Positions 53,315 through 61,014 of a stretch of 64,000 nt of DNA are shown in pieces (positions within the stretch are counted from its first letter, which is position 1; each line of letters starts with the position of its first letter). The notes beneath the pieces were generated by a model that saw only the letters and a list, made by a program, of their open reading frames with translations, was not told where the DNA came from and did no database searches. Both the position numbers and the translations under genes were made by a program. This DNA comes from Oceanipulchritudo coccoides (GTDB lineage Bacteria; Verrucomicrobiota; Verrucomicrobiia; Opitutales; Oceanipulchritudinaceae), in the NCBI RefSeq assembly GCF_010500615.1, contig NZ_JAAGNX010000001.1, forward strand, positions 310,001 through 374,000. Direction: 5' to 3'.

Positions 53315-54100
53315 TTAGTTATATTCAGAACGGAACCCTGTGCGCTCATCCAGCAGCCTGTGCAAGGCCCCTGTACGGGCCGGCAGCAGGGCTAGATGGC
53401 CTTTCAGCGCCTCAGTGAAGGCGTTTTCCAGGCTCCACACATTGCGAGGTTCAAACTCCCGGTGAGAAGGCTCTCTCCAATGATCAACGACGACAGGAAT
53501 CTTGCTGGCCGGGATGACTCCCCGGTCGACCGACCGGATCATGAGGTCATGGGCCAAGACATCGTTGAGCGCGAACTCCTTATACCGCTCGACCCTGCGA
53601 TGCTGGATGCACCAGGAATCCTGCAAGCGGAGCATGGCATCATCGATCATCTCATCCAGATCATTGAGTATCCTGGTTGTGTGCTTCCTGGCTATCTTGA
53701 TCTCACCTGAGAAACAGAGATTGTCACAAACGAGCACTTGCGAACCAGCTACTAGCCCGGCGGGTAGGCATTTATCGTGAGAATTCCTAACGCCGATTAC
53801 CCGGTGATATTCCGCGTCCGGGGATTGCTCCTGTATTTCAAACAAACCGAAATATCGATTTCCGTCATGAGTCATTGCGTGGGCCTCTCCTGTAATATCC
53901 AGAAGAAAGCGACCACAGGCATCGCGTACCATGTCGACTAGATAGTGATGAGGGACAGGCTGCCATGAGCGCGTTGCATGCGGGACCGGGGTGGAAACCA
54001 CCCGATCCCATTTGACAAGGTCGGCTCCGCAATGGAGGCAGAGGTTGCAGCGTGAGGGTGCCGGGGCTGCGACCGGTGGTTCGATTAAGTCGAGTACCAT
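53315..54100 (-). CDS. DUF932-family phage/plasmid-like protein
   Basis: 261 residues from the ATG at 54100, which has an AAAGGA ribosome site; a GTG at 54136 overlaps the end of the clamp-like gene. The signature of the family is GSQVLVCDNLCFSGEIKIAR followed by KHT and a long helical segment. DUF932 proteins are common on plasmids and phages and have no established function. A pair of cysteines near the start (CNLCLHCGADL) could bind zinc. It is the last gene of the minus-strand block, 19 bases after the clamp-like gene and before a strong terminator. Confidence 0.8.
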   Translation of the reverse strand: MVLDLIEPPVAAPAPSRCNLCLHCGADLVKWDRVVSTPVPHATRSWQPVPHHYLVDMVRDACGRFLLDITGEAHAMTHDGNRYFGLFEIQEQSPDAEYHRVIGVRNSHDKCLPAGLVAGSQVLVCDNLCFSGEIKIARKHTTRILNDLDEMIDDAMLRLQDSWCIQHRRVERYKEFALNDVLAHDLMIRSVDRGVIPASKIPVVVDHWREPSHREFEPRNVWSLENAFTEALKGHLALLPARTGALHRLLDERTGFRSEYN

Positions 54101-54119
54101 TTGTATATTCCTTTCTGTT

Positions 54120-55520
54120 TTAGATGTTGATTTCACGGAGCTGCTTGAGCGACCGCTTCAGGGCCGCGTGCTCCTTTTTAAGGCCGGCGCGTTCACGCAG
54201 GACGTCCTTTCCGAGTTTCATGAGAGCACTGAGGTCTCGGACAATACCCTTCAGCGCTTCCCTCACCCGGCTCGCTTCAGCAACCAGTTCCTCGGCAGCC
54301 TGCTGCGGCTCCTCCTCACTTACAGCGACGTTGGCCACAACGGGCTTCGCCACCCGTGCCACGTGCCTGACCGGGCGGGGATGCGTCGGGGCTTCCCGGG
54401 TCACCAGACGCGGCTTCTCCAACGTTGCCGGCCACTGCGGTTCCTCCATTCGAAGCGGCATGACAACCCATTCCCGGTTTTCGCCACGCAACACCAACGG
54501 GCTAAGCGCGTCTTTCAGGCACAGCCGGGTTGCTCCCCAGTTCAGGGCCTGGTGAACGTACCCGAAGTTGAAGGCCGTCCAGAACTGCCCGTGTTCCGGC
54601 CTGCTCAAGGGCGCAAGCGGATGGAACTGGCGTTCCTCGCCGTCCCCACTCCAGAGCGCCACCTCACCGTTGCGCAGGAGCAATCCGGCAGGCGCGTTCT
54701 TCCCGGATAACGAAGGCAGCTTGGCCAGATTGACGGTCAGCTGATGCAGATCGTCCTTCGAGAAGGTCACCGCCTGCCAGGCGTCAGTGTGCTTCGGCAC
54801 GACCGCGCTCCAGTTTGGAAACTGACCGACCGGCACTTGCCAGCGATACGTCCACGGTCCCTGAACACAGGCCATGGATTGTACGTGCTCGTCATTCCGA
54901 TACACCGCTACCGGTTTAGTGGTATCGAATTCCTGAAGGAACACGGAGGCGGGAAGCGAGAAGGCTTCGACGATTCCAGTGCGCCCCTCCGCATGGAAGA
55001 GCCGCCAGCCATCGGTTGCCACAACCGCTTCCGGTTCGACCCGGACAGCATTGAGGATTTCCCGTGTGGGATCCTGCGAGGCACAGGCGAGGGCCGGAGC
55101 GAGCTGCTGAACCGCGTGAACCACCAAGCCGCCCACCTGCTCACCCAGTGGTGAGGGTTCGGGGAACTCAACGGCATCAATGGTCGCGAACGGGATGCGA
55201 CTCACGGATCCGTCCTCCTCGATGTGGAAGGTCCCCTTTTCCGGTCCCGCCTCGATGCCGAGAATCCCCTTGGCGGATCGCCTGGACAGGGCGGCCTGCA
55301 GGTCCTTTATCGGAACCAGAAACTCTCCTATGCCCATCTCACCGGTGCGAGGGAGTTGGTAGGTGACCGTCTGGCCCAAGTCGGTGCCGGTCACCGTGAC
55401 TGTGTCGATGTTGATCAAAACCCGGACGTAGGTCAAAACCGGCAAGGTTGTTTTTGAGATCTTCAAACAGCGGAATCCACGAAGGATTTCGCGCCAATGT
55501 TTGATGGACAGTGTTAACAT
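54120..55520 (-). CDS. DNA polymerase III beta (sliding clamp)-like protein
   Basis: 466 residues. The first ~350 residues follow the plan of DnaN: a start with KISKTTLPVLTYVRVLINID, repeated clamp folds, and the signature ILNAVRVEPEAVVATDGWRL, close to the VATDGHRL of bacterial clamps. The last ~100 residues (EEEPQQAAEELVAEASRVRE onward) are a charged coiled coil not found in DnaN. It lies in the minus-strand plasmid/phage-like block, between the RadC-like and DUF932 genes. It could load the host polymerase or repair factors on the element, or compete with the host clamp; this is inference. Confidence 0.7.
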   Translation of the reverse strand: MLTLSIKHWREILRGFRCLKISKTTLPVLTYVRVLINIDTVTVTGTDLGQTVTYQLPRTGEMGIGEFLVPIKDLQAALSRRSAKGILGIEAGPEKGTFHIEEDGSVSRIPFATIDAVEFPEPSPLGEQVGGLVVHAVQQLAPALACASQDPTREILNAVRVEPEAVVATDGWRLFHAEGRTGIVEAFSLPASVFLQEFDTTKPVAVYRNDEHVQSMACVQGPWTYRWQVPVGQFPNWSAVVPKHTDAWQAVTFSKDDLHQLTVNLAKLPSLSGKNAPAGLLLRNGEVALWSGDGEERQFHPLAPLSRPEHGQFWTAFNFGYVHQALNWGATRLCLKDALSPLVLRGENREWVVMPLRMEEPQWPATLEKPRLVTREAPTHPRPVRHVARVAKPVVANVAVSEEEPQQAAEELVAEASRVREALKGIVRDLSALMKLGKDVLRERAGLKKEHAALKRSLKQLREINI

Positions 55521-55549
55521 AATTCATTTCCTTTCATGTGTTGTGAATG

Positions 55550-55588
55550 TACCGAGGCCCGGTCCTTGCGGAACCGGGCCTCGGTACG
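55550..55588. terminator. Strong hairpin between the RadC-like and clamp-like genes
   Basis: GTACCGAGGCCCGGT pairs with ACCGGGCCTCGGTAC (15 bp) around a short loop. No T run follows on the minus strand, so it may act as an mRNA-processing or stability element or a partial terminator between the two genes. Confidence 0.55.
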
Positions 55589-55616
55589 GATTGATGTTTT
55601 GGTAGTTGTTTGTCGG

Positions 55617-56078
55617 CTACAGGAGGCCAGCCTCGGCGAACGAGTAGTAGCCTCGCCCAATTGGGTCATCGACCTTGTCGCCGACAATGACATGGTCGAG
55701 CAGGTCGATCTGAACGACCTTCGCAGCCTCCCGTAATTGCCGGGTGGCCCGGATGTCCGCCTGGCTGGGCGACGGGTCTCCCGATGGATGATTGTGGACG
55801 ACCACGCAGGCGCTCGCCCCTGTCAAAATGACCGGGCGGAAGACTTCACGCGGATGCACGAGACTGGCGGTGGCGGTGCCCTTGGTCACCATGGACCGAG
55901 CCAGTGGCTTGTTTTTGCGATTCAGGCAAACGACCCAGAAGCTCTCAACAATCGGATCGTCATTGAAGGCGTCGGCCATGTAGCGGGTAATGCGCTCCGG
56001 GCTGTCCACCGCCTCAACCGGGCCTTCAGCGACCTGCGTGAACGTTACGCGGGCTGAGTAGATTTTCACCGCGGGCAT
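55617..56078 (-). CDS. RadC-like JAB-domain protein
   Basis: 153 residues, a short RadC without the N-terminal helix-hairpin-helix part. The metal-site motif is VVHNHPSGDPSPSQAD (His95, His97, Asp108), and LDHVIVGD is the usual following segment. Short RadC/JAB proteins of this kind are typical of plasmids and genomic islands; their role in DNA metabolism is unresolved. The start ATG at 56078 follows AGGAG closely and overlaps the stop of the small membrane-protein gene upstream by 13 bases. Confidence 0.85.
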   Translation of the reverse strand: MPAVKIYSARVTFTQVAEGPVEAVDSPERITRYMADAFNDDPIVESFWVVCLNRKNKPLARSMVTKGTATASLVHPREVFRPVILTGASACVVVHNHPSGDPSPSQADIRATRQLREAAKVVQIDLLDHVIVGDKVDDPIGRGYYSFAEAGLL

Positions 56079-56266
56079 CTCCTGAATTCATTAAAATGCT
56101 TCAGGAACATAGCTCCGGTAAAGAGCAATGCAGCTCCTGAGGCTATGGTGAACGGGATTAATATCCATGCACCGGCGCCAGCGACGGCAGCCAGAATGGG
56201 TCCAGTGATAGCCCCCAGTCCCAGCAGGGCCAAGGCGGTAATTAGAATTTTGATCGTGATATTCAT
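56066..56266 (-). CDS. Small membrane protein
   Basis: 66 residues from the ATG at 56266, with two hydrophobic helices (ITIKILITALALLGLGAITG and PILAAVAGAGAWILIPFTIA) and a basic tail. The start overlaps the stop of the preceding small gene (ATGA) and its stop overlaps the start of the RadC-like gene, so the three are translationally coupled. No family recognised. Confidence 0.6.
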   Translation of the reverse strand: MNITIKILITALALLGLGAITGPILAAVAGAGAWILIPFTIASGAALLFTGAMFLKHFNEFRRCPR

Positions 56267-56466
56267 GATGTAATTTCTTTGCTTTCTGTTTTTAGTTTTT
56301 TGAGTTGTACAAAGCACCAAGCTAATGTGGACATCAGCCCACACAGTCCGGCGCCAAGCAAGCCGACAGTAAGCGGCCAGAGATCAGGGGACGGTGGTGG
56401 CGTCCCCAGGGTGAGTGCAGCAGTTGTCCCAATGACACCTATTGCGATCAGGATCAGGTTGCTCAT
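56263..56466 (-). CDS. Small membrane protein
   Basis: 67 residues, starting MSNLILIAIGVIGTTAALTL with a second hydrophobic segment (PLTVGLLGAGLCGLMSTLAW). An AGGA ribosome site lies just upstream of the ATG at 56466. It is the first of three overlapping minus-strand genes ending with the RadC-like gene. No family recognised; possibly a holin- or exclusion-type protein, without direct evidence. Confidence 0.6.
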   Translation of the reverse strand: MSNLILIAIGVIGTTAALTLGTPPPSPDLWPLTVGLLGAGLCGLMSTLAWCFVQLKKLKTESKEITS

Positions 56467-56774
56467 GCAGATCCTTTCCTTGAATCAGTTCCCCGGGGTT
56501 GGCCCGAAGAATCATACCGGTAACCGGCTGTTTTGTTTTCCATTGAATAATAAAGCCCGCTCTTCCCGGGACTTGTCAGGAGGGTATAAAACAAAAGCCA
56601 CCGGGTCCTGAGTAACCGGTGGCCCTATTTGTGAATGCTCCTTGATGTAAGGTGCACGACTGTGATGGACGCGACGCCACTATATAGGCGGTCACACCCC
56701 AACTTTATTCTTAAAAAGGAGACAAGGGAACATGATGTTCCCGCTGTCCCCTGATTCAAACCTTGTTGGTACGC
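56467..56774. other. Gene-free interval
   Basis: About 300 bases without a credible gene. It contains the terminator at 56586-56623 and a small AT-rich stretch; nothing else was recognised. Confidence 0.5.
56586..56623 (-). terminator. Rho-independent terminator (minus strand)
   Basis: GCCACCGG and CCGGTGGC (56597-56604, 56616-56623) form an 8-bp stem, followed on the minus strand by TTTTGTTTTA. It lies downstream of the C39-like peptidase gene and separates it from the small membrane-protein genes. Confidence 0.75.
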
Positions 56775-57209
56775 TTACGTTCCCCAGAACATGAACATGC
56801 AACCATCCTCCGACCAAGCTAACATCTCAGCCAGGTCATCAAACGATAGATGTCCTTCTCGGAACCAGCGATGGTTCCAGATGTGCACACCTTCGTCGTC
56901 AAAGCCGTAGATCACGGCCACATGTCCCCACTTTCCGGGTTCGTAGCTGACTAAGACGGGACAACAGGTATCGAGTGCACGTTTAAGTTTTGGTATACTC
57001 TGTCCAATGCACCGGTAGCGGAGACCTAGGCGGTTGAGTACACGGAGTATGTCCTCAACGTGAGTTCCATACCAGGTGGTGCCCAGTTGCTTCTTAAGAT
57101 CGCGCGGGACAGGATAGCCCAAGGTCGCTAGCAACACCTCAGATGCCACAACGCCGCATGTGTGGTTTAAGAACTGATGGTACCGTGTGATTTGTAATGT
57201 TGTGCCCAT
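56775..57209 (-). CDS. C39-like cysteine peptidase
   Basis: 144 residues, a minimal papain-fold domain. The presumed nucleophile is Cys18 in NHTCGVVASEVLLATLG, the histidine is His96 in KWGHVAVIYGFDDEGVHIW, and Asn112 follows in WNHRW, the order found in peptidase family C39 and its relatives. There is no signal peptide or transporter domain, so unlike bacteriocin transporters it would act in the cytoplasm. It starts 3 bases after the stop of the Cas4/RecB-like nuclease and ends before a terminator. Substrate unknown. Confidence 0.7.
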   Translation of the reverse strand: MGTTLQITRYHQFLNHTCGVVASEVLLATLGYPVPRDLKKQLGTTWYGTHVEDILRVLNRLGLRYRCIGQSIPKLKRALDTCCPVLVSYEPGKWGHVAVIYGFDDEGVHIWNHRWFREGHLSFDDLAEMLAWSEDGCMFMFWGT

Positions 57210-57212
57210 GGG

Positions 57213-58031
57213 TTATCCACACCAGCGTGAACATTCAGTCCGGAATGGACACCAACCGCATGCCATCGAGGGTATAGGATGGAAACGTTCCGAACGGATC
57301 CCTTCGACCACGACATTGATCAATGACCAAAAGCGTTGGCGCTGAACTTTATCCGGTGCGGGCACCCGTACCCGGATAATTTTTGGGGTCTTGGTTTTTA
57401 TCAAGAACACCAGTTCACTGCCGGGACATGCCTGCCCCGTTGCCGTCACAATAAGCTCGCTGTAGGCGGTCAGCTGTAGCTGGTGCTGCCATACCTCGTT
57501 TTCGATATCCGGGCTGCTCGCAGCCGTTTTGTAATCAACGGGCGTACCGTCGCGGTTAACCCTATCGAGAAAGCCCAACAGCTCCAGTCCTGTACCCTGT
57601 ATCTCCTGGGACAAACGTACTTCCACGGCAAGTGGTTTGCCCGCTTCGGCGAATACGGAGGATTCGAGGTAGGTCTCCAGGATATGCTCCCCATGATTGA
57701 GAAGTTTATCCCGTTGTCCTTCCTCCTTCCACTTAACCGGTCCTTCAGCTTCTTCAAGTTCCCCGAAGTGGTACCGATAAGCCTGTAGGATGTTGTCCTT
57801 CTCAACGGGTTCATCCCGGAAGAGTTTACGGTTTACAACTTCGATACCTGCATGGACTGCCTTCCCCAAATGGAGAGCAGGCGAGACCGGGTAAGGTAGC
57901 TTTTCGATACGGGTGAAGTAGAATTGCCGGGGACAGGTCAGGTAGGTCTTAAGCGAGCTAGGACTCAAGTGTTCTATTGCAATCTCCGTCCTGTAGGCAG
58001 GTACCGGAGGTTGTAGTGTTGCCGTTATCAT
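57213..58031 (-). CDS. PD-(D/E)XK nuclease of Cas4/RecB type with iron-sulfur cysteines
   Basis: 272 residues. The N-terminal LSPSSLKTYLTCPRQFYFTR carries the first cluster cysteine (Cys33), and the C-terminal CGWCPFRTECSRWC supplies the others (Cys258, 261, 267). This arrangement is typical of [4Fe-4S]-containing Cas4, AddB and related nucleases. The catalytic part shows HLGKAVHAG, LLGFLDRVNRDG and VDYKTA. It would process DNA ends, in recombination or replication of the element. Its start overlaps the last base of the preceding gene, and the C39-like peptidase follows within 3 bases. No CRISPR array is present. Confidence 0.85.
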   Translation of the reverse strand: MITATLQPPVPAYRTEIAIEHLSPSSLKTYLTCPRQFYFTRIEKLPYPVSPALHLGKAVHAGIEVVNRKLFRDEPVEKDNILQAYRYHFGELEEAEGPVKWKEEGQRDKLLNHGEHILETYLESSVFAEAGKPLAVEVRLSQEIQGTGLELLGFLDRVNRDGTPVDYKTAASSPDIENEVWQHQLQLTAYSELIVTATGQACPGSELVFLIKTKTPKIIRVRVPAPDKVQRQRFWSLINVVVEGIRSERFHPIPSMACGWCPFRTECSRWCG

Positions 58032-58543
58032 TATTGGTTCCTTCCGATGTGGTGGGTCTTGCCGCTACGATTGCCTCCGTTGAAGGCAGGCTGGCGTTGG
58101 TTGTCCAGCAACTCGTCGATTAGGCCGCTGGCTTCGAGCCTGTTTAAGTCCCTGACGGACTTCCCGTAGCGTGCTTTACCAAGGGCATTGAGATCATCCT
58201 CGGAGAGGCCGTTCTCTTGGGCAACACGCTCGATGAGTTGGCGCTGTTTCTCAGAACATTTCCACCCTGTATATCCCGGCACCGTTGCTAATCGGTTCCG
58301 GGGTGAACCGTTGGCACCGCTGTTTTGATGTAATGGTTTAATATCTTCCTGATGTGGAAGCCACCCAACCACTTGCAGTTCCCGGTCGATAGCCTCTTGC
58401 AAGGCCATGTAAGTTGCGTGTACCTCACCCGGGATGTCCTGGATGTCTGCAATCTCTTGTGTCAGGGTAAGTGTCAGGCCATGGCTACTATAGCCGGGCA
58501 ATCCTATCTTCTTGGCATAGCATGCCTCAAGTTTAAGACTCAT
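58031..58543 (-). CDS. Hypothetical protein, partner of the Cas4/RecB-like nuclease
   Basis: 170 residues. It begins MSLKLEACYAKKIGLPGYSS, and the C-terminal half (QRQLIERVAQENGLSEDDLN, LEASGLIDELL) is a helical module of the kind found at the ends of phage and plasmid recombination proteins, where it reads Q-x-I-x-x-x-A...EAS-x-LI-x-x-L. Its stop overlaps the start of the nuclease gene by one base, so both are made from one message. A single-strand-binding or annealing accessory role is possible but not shown. Confidence 0.6.
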   Translation of the reverse strand: MSLKLEACYAKKIGLPGYSSHGLTLTLTQEIADIQDIPGEVHATYMALQEAIDRELQVVGWLPHQEDIKPLHQNSGANGSPRNRLATVPGYTGWKCSEKQRQLIERVAQENGLSEDDLNALGKARYGKSVRDLNRLEASGLIDELLDNQRQPAFNGGNRSGKTHHIGRNQ

Positions 58544-58847
58544 TATTATTCCTCTTTTATATGTTTAAACAATAAGCCCCGGAAGATGATCTTTCCGGGA
58601 CTGTCGAAGCAGGGGTGCTCCAACAAGTATTTATGACACAACCCGGTTGTTAATTGCATGCAGAAGCCTTAATGCTCACCAGTTTCCGCTGTCAGTACTG
58701 GTTCCTTTAACAAGGTAATAGAGATCATACCTTTGAAGGTCATTGTGACCTTCATTGAAAACTTATTGGCCCAATTTTTTTGCCTCAAATGAAGGCAACT
58801 GGGTACGCGCAGCCACAGCGATTTGAGTGAAGCCGCTGAAGCGGGTA
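58544..58847. other. Gene-free interval with two hairpins
   Basis: About 300 bases with no gene. CCCGGAA...TTCCGGG (58578-58599) may be a terminator on the minus strand. The short palindrome at 58734-58754 is listed separately. Confidence 0.5.
58734..58754. promoter_or_regulatory. Operator-like palindrome
   Basis: TGAAGGTCA-TTG-TGACCTTCA, a perfect 9-bp inverted repeat with a 3-base spacer, about 190 bases upstream of the gene starting at 58543 and 90 bases past the stop of the HUH-like gene. It could be a repressor-binding or replication-control site. Confidence 0.4.
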
Positions 58848-60005
58848 TTACTTGGAAATGTTGTTTGTTTGCGCCTTCTTTTGGAGGTCCCGGATGAGTT
58901 CTTCAATTGGGAAGGGAAGAAAATCAGGACCAATTCCAACGTAGTTCTTAATGATAAGTCTCGGGGTGATTCTGGTCCCGTCCTGAGAACGCATTAGCGA
59001 CGTCAATCCGAGAAACATTTGCCGGTTCGGATTCTTTGGAGTCTCGTTTCCAGTACCATGAGTCCCTTGTGACCTTATAGATTTCTGAACGACACAAGCG
59101 ACTCCGGATTTGTTGGCCATTAAACGGTTTCCGGGACCAACTAGTTCAGGAATATCCTTCCTTAAGTTTCCCATCTTTGAAACGAGCTTCCTGTTCTTAA
59201 CGATCCCATGGAGAGTGATAACCTCTTCATCGGAAAGTTCATGTGTTGGTATACCTTTATGCAGGTACCTGACGAACCGTTGCTCTGTGGAAGGTTCAAT
59301 TGGGATAATATTCCCAATGCGTGTCTTATACAATTGAAATAATTCTTTCCTTGGAGTGGCGAAGAATTCATCAGGCATCGGTATCAAGCCATCTTGTGTT
59401 TCTACTTCTAATTTATCTAGTTTTTCCGGATGTATGGATAGTATGAGGTGGAGATGCACGTTAAACAATAGTCTCATTTCCCTGTCTCGTTTGGCAGTAG
59501 CTTCTACAGCGCGGTAAATACAATCGAATGGACCAATTTTGAAACTATCTAGCTCGTTGATTCTTCGTGTTCTCGCTAAAAGCAGGTCGATGTGACTCTG
59601 AAGTTCTTCAATGGGGCAGGCGGTTCCAGAACTCACGTAAGCTGAACAGCACCTTAAGTCTTGGTTCTTGCAGTAATAGTCGATCTCCATGCATTCTTGT
59701 TTTCTCCTTGATGCATTCGATGATTTAAGGAGAGGGGACTTTATTTTGGGTTCAATTAACTCAACGGAACCGTCTACAGGGTCATATAGAGACACCTGTT
59801 CCGATTTGGTTGGTACTTCACAGTGTTCAAGAATTATTTTTTTGACCCGTTCTTCCTCTGGGTCGTGGAACTTTTGCTTAGGCTCTAGGTTGAAGGTTGA
59901 GTTCTCCAGAAGGAACCTTTCCTTGGTGGGGATTTCTTTCCCAGACACTCTATCCCGGTGTGTCTTTTCCTTACATAGGGTGTTCTTGTGCTTCTGCATT
60001 CTCAC
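58848..60005 (-). CDS. Possible HUH-type replication/relaxase-like protein
   Basis: 385 residues. Around residues 158-190 the sequence reads IGPFDCIYRAVEAT then LLFNVHLHLILSIHP, resembling motif 2 (HxHxx) of rolling-circle replication proteins together with the preceding G-x-x-x-x-x-E strand. A later RFVRYLHKG (Tyr247) resembles the catalytic Y-x-x-K motif. Several cysteines at 106-130 could bind zinc. If correct, it would nick the element's origin and start replication. The match is by motif only and the C-terminal third is unrecognised. It is AT-rich like its two upstream neighbours and follows the next gene by 24 bases. Confidence 0.42.
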   Translation of the reverse strand: MRMQKHKNTLCKEKTHRDRVSGKEIPTKERFLLENSTFNLEPKQKFHDPEEERVKKIILEHCEVPTKSEQVSLYDPVDGSVELIEPKIKSPLLKSSNASRRKQECMEIDYYCKNQDLRCCSAYVSSGTACPIEELQSHIDLLLARTRRINELDSFKIGPFDCIYRAVEATAKRDREMRLLFNVHLHLILSIHPEKLDKLEVETQDGLIPMPDEFFATPRKELFQLYKTRIGNIIPIEPSTEQRFVRYLHKGIPTHELSDEEVITLHGIVKNRKLVSKMGNLRKDIPELVGPGNRLMANKSGVACVVQKSIRSQGTHGTGNETPKNPNRQMFLGLTSLMRSQDGTRITPRLIIKNYVGIGPDFLPFPIEELIRDLQKKAQTNNISK

Positions 60006-60029
60006 GACTCCACTCGTTTTGTGCCGCCT

Positions 60030-60293
60030 CTACTTCCTCATGCCCAATCCAAATTCTTGGGCCAGGCACTGTTTAACCAAGCTCTCAATAGTTGCTCTCT
60101 CTAGTTCTTCGTAAAAGTCTGCGTTGTCGCGAAGAGATTTCATTATAGCTTTCTCCAACTGGTCAGGTACGGTCCCATCCACCTTGGAAGCCAAGTTTGA
60201 TTTCCATGAATCGACCTGGAAGTCCAATAACCTCTCAACAACCTCTTGCACCAATAGATGGTCTTGATCAGGGGTGTTTTTGTCATATCTCAT
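60030..60293 (-). CDS. Hypothetical helical protein
   Basis: 87 residues, strongly charged and probably all helical (LLVQEVVERLLDFQVDSWKS, DFYEELERATIESLVKQCLA). No known motif. It lies 24 bases upstream of the HUH-like gene and 93 bases downstream of the HTH gene on the minus strand, so all three may form the control/replication group of the element. Confidence 0.5.
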   Translation of the reverse strand: MRYDKNTPDQDHLLVQEVVERLLDFQVDSWKSNLASKVDGTVPDQLEKAIMKSLRDNADFYEELERATIESLVKQCLAQEFGLGMRK

Positions 60294-60386
60294 GTGCTCT
60301 GCAATTTGAATTGGTTTGATGCATCCCTAGAGGTAGTTATCCCTCATCTCCTGTACCTTGAATATATTCTCATTATCGTGTGACTG

Positions 60387-60620
60387 CTATTCCTCTATGA
60401 GCCTTCGGGCATCAACTGCTCGGATTTTCCCATCTCGCATTTTGGAAATTCCGTATGCTTTAAGTCTGCGTGCAACAGTCCTTGGATGGACCTCCAACAA
60501 CTCGGCGACCTCTTTGCAGCTAAGCTTAGGCTTCAACTTAAACCGACAGATCTCTACGACTGATTTTGTACCAGAATGTTTTAGCATGTCGCTTTTAGTT
60601 ATAGCATCTTCTAGCCTCAA
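60387..60620 (-). CDS. Small helix-turn-helix protein (excisionase/regulator-like)
   Basis: 77 residues. A helix-turn-helix is clear in LSCKEVAELLEVHPRTVARRLKAYG (read as two helices joined by a turn), followed by a wing-like GKIRAVDARRLIEE, as in MerR-type excisionases and small transcription regulators. Being the gene nearest the right end of the element, it could be its excisionase (Xis) or the repressor of the minus-strand block. The N-terminal 30 residues have no recognisable motif. Confidence 0.65.
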   Translation of the reverse strand: MRLEDAITKSDMLKHSGTKSVVEICRFKLKPKLSCKEVAELLEVHPRTVARRLKAYGISKMRDGKIRAVDARRLIEE

Positions 60621-60991
60621 AAAACTGGGTCATTTTGAAGATTTTTGCCCCCATTCTTGAGGTGTCTGATAAGAGACTATCTCAGGAATTGAGGCAGTGT
60701 CAGCAGAGCCCGCTGGCCGAGGACATGGGTGGACCTGGAATAATTCTATACAAGAATCCAAATGAATAGATTGGTTCCTGAAGACCACCTGAGCTCAGGC
60801 GGCTAGACCCTAAACAATGACAAGCACTCAGCAAAACTTCCCGGGTTTCGGTTGCTGGGCTGGCTTGGGCAGGCGAAGGTCATCAAAGACACGGGGCGTT
60901 TGTTCTAGGCCGCCCCTGCAACCACTTTGCAACCAGGATTTCTGACCGCCCGGCAGCCTTTTATTGATGCGCCTTGAGGGTTTTCTGTCTT
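60621..60991. other. Non-coding right end of the element
   Basis: About 370 bases without a credible gene on either strand, between the HTH gene and attR. It contains the right-hand arm-type sites at 60917-60936. Confidence 0.6.
60917..60936 (+). repeat. Putative integrase arm-type sites, right end
   Basis: TGCAACCA at 60917-60924 and TTGCAACCAG at 60927-60936. The 10-base word TTGCAACCAG also occurs at 24035-24044 near attL. They end 55 bases before the attR core. Confidence 0.5.
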
Positions 60992-61014
60992 GAATCCCTC
61001 CCTCTCCGCCATTT
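60992..61014 (+). repeat. attR core
   Basis: 23 bp matching the tRNA-Ser 3' end (23848-23870) except for one base. It includes the CTCTCCGCCA of the acceptor stem and CCA, and its last two bases fall in the stop codon of the DoxX-like gene. Confidence 0.88.

Noticed and set aside
57213..58031. Cas4 of a CRISPR-Cas system
   Set aside because: No cas1/cas2 or repeat-spacer array is visible; the neighbours are plasmid/phage-type genes, so a general RecB-like nuclease is the better call.
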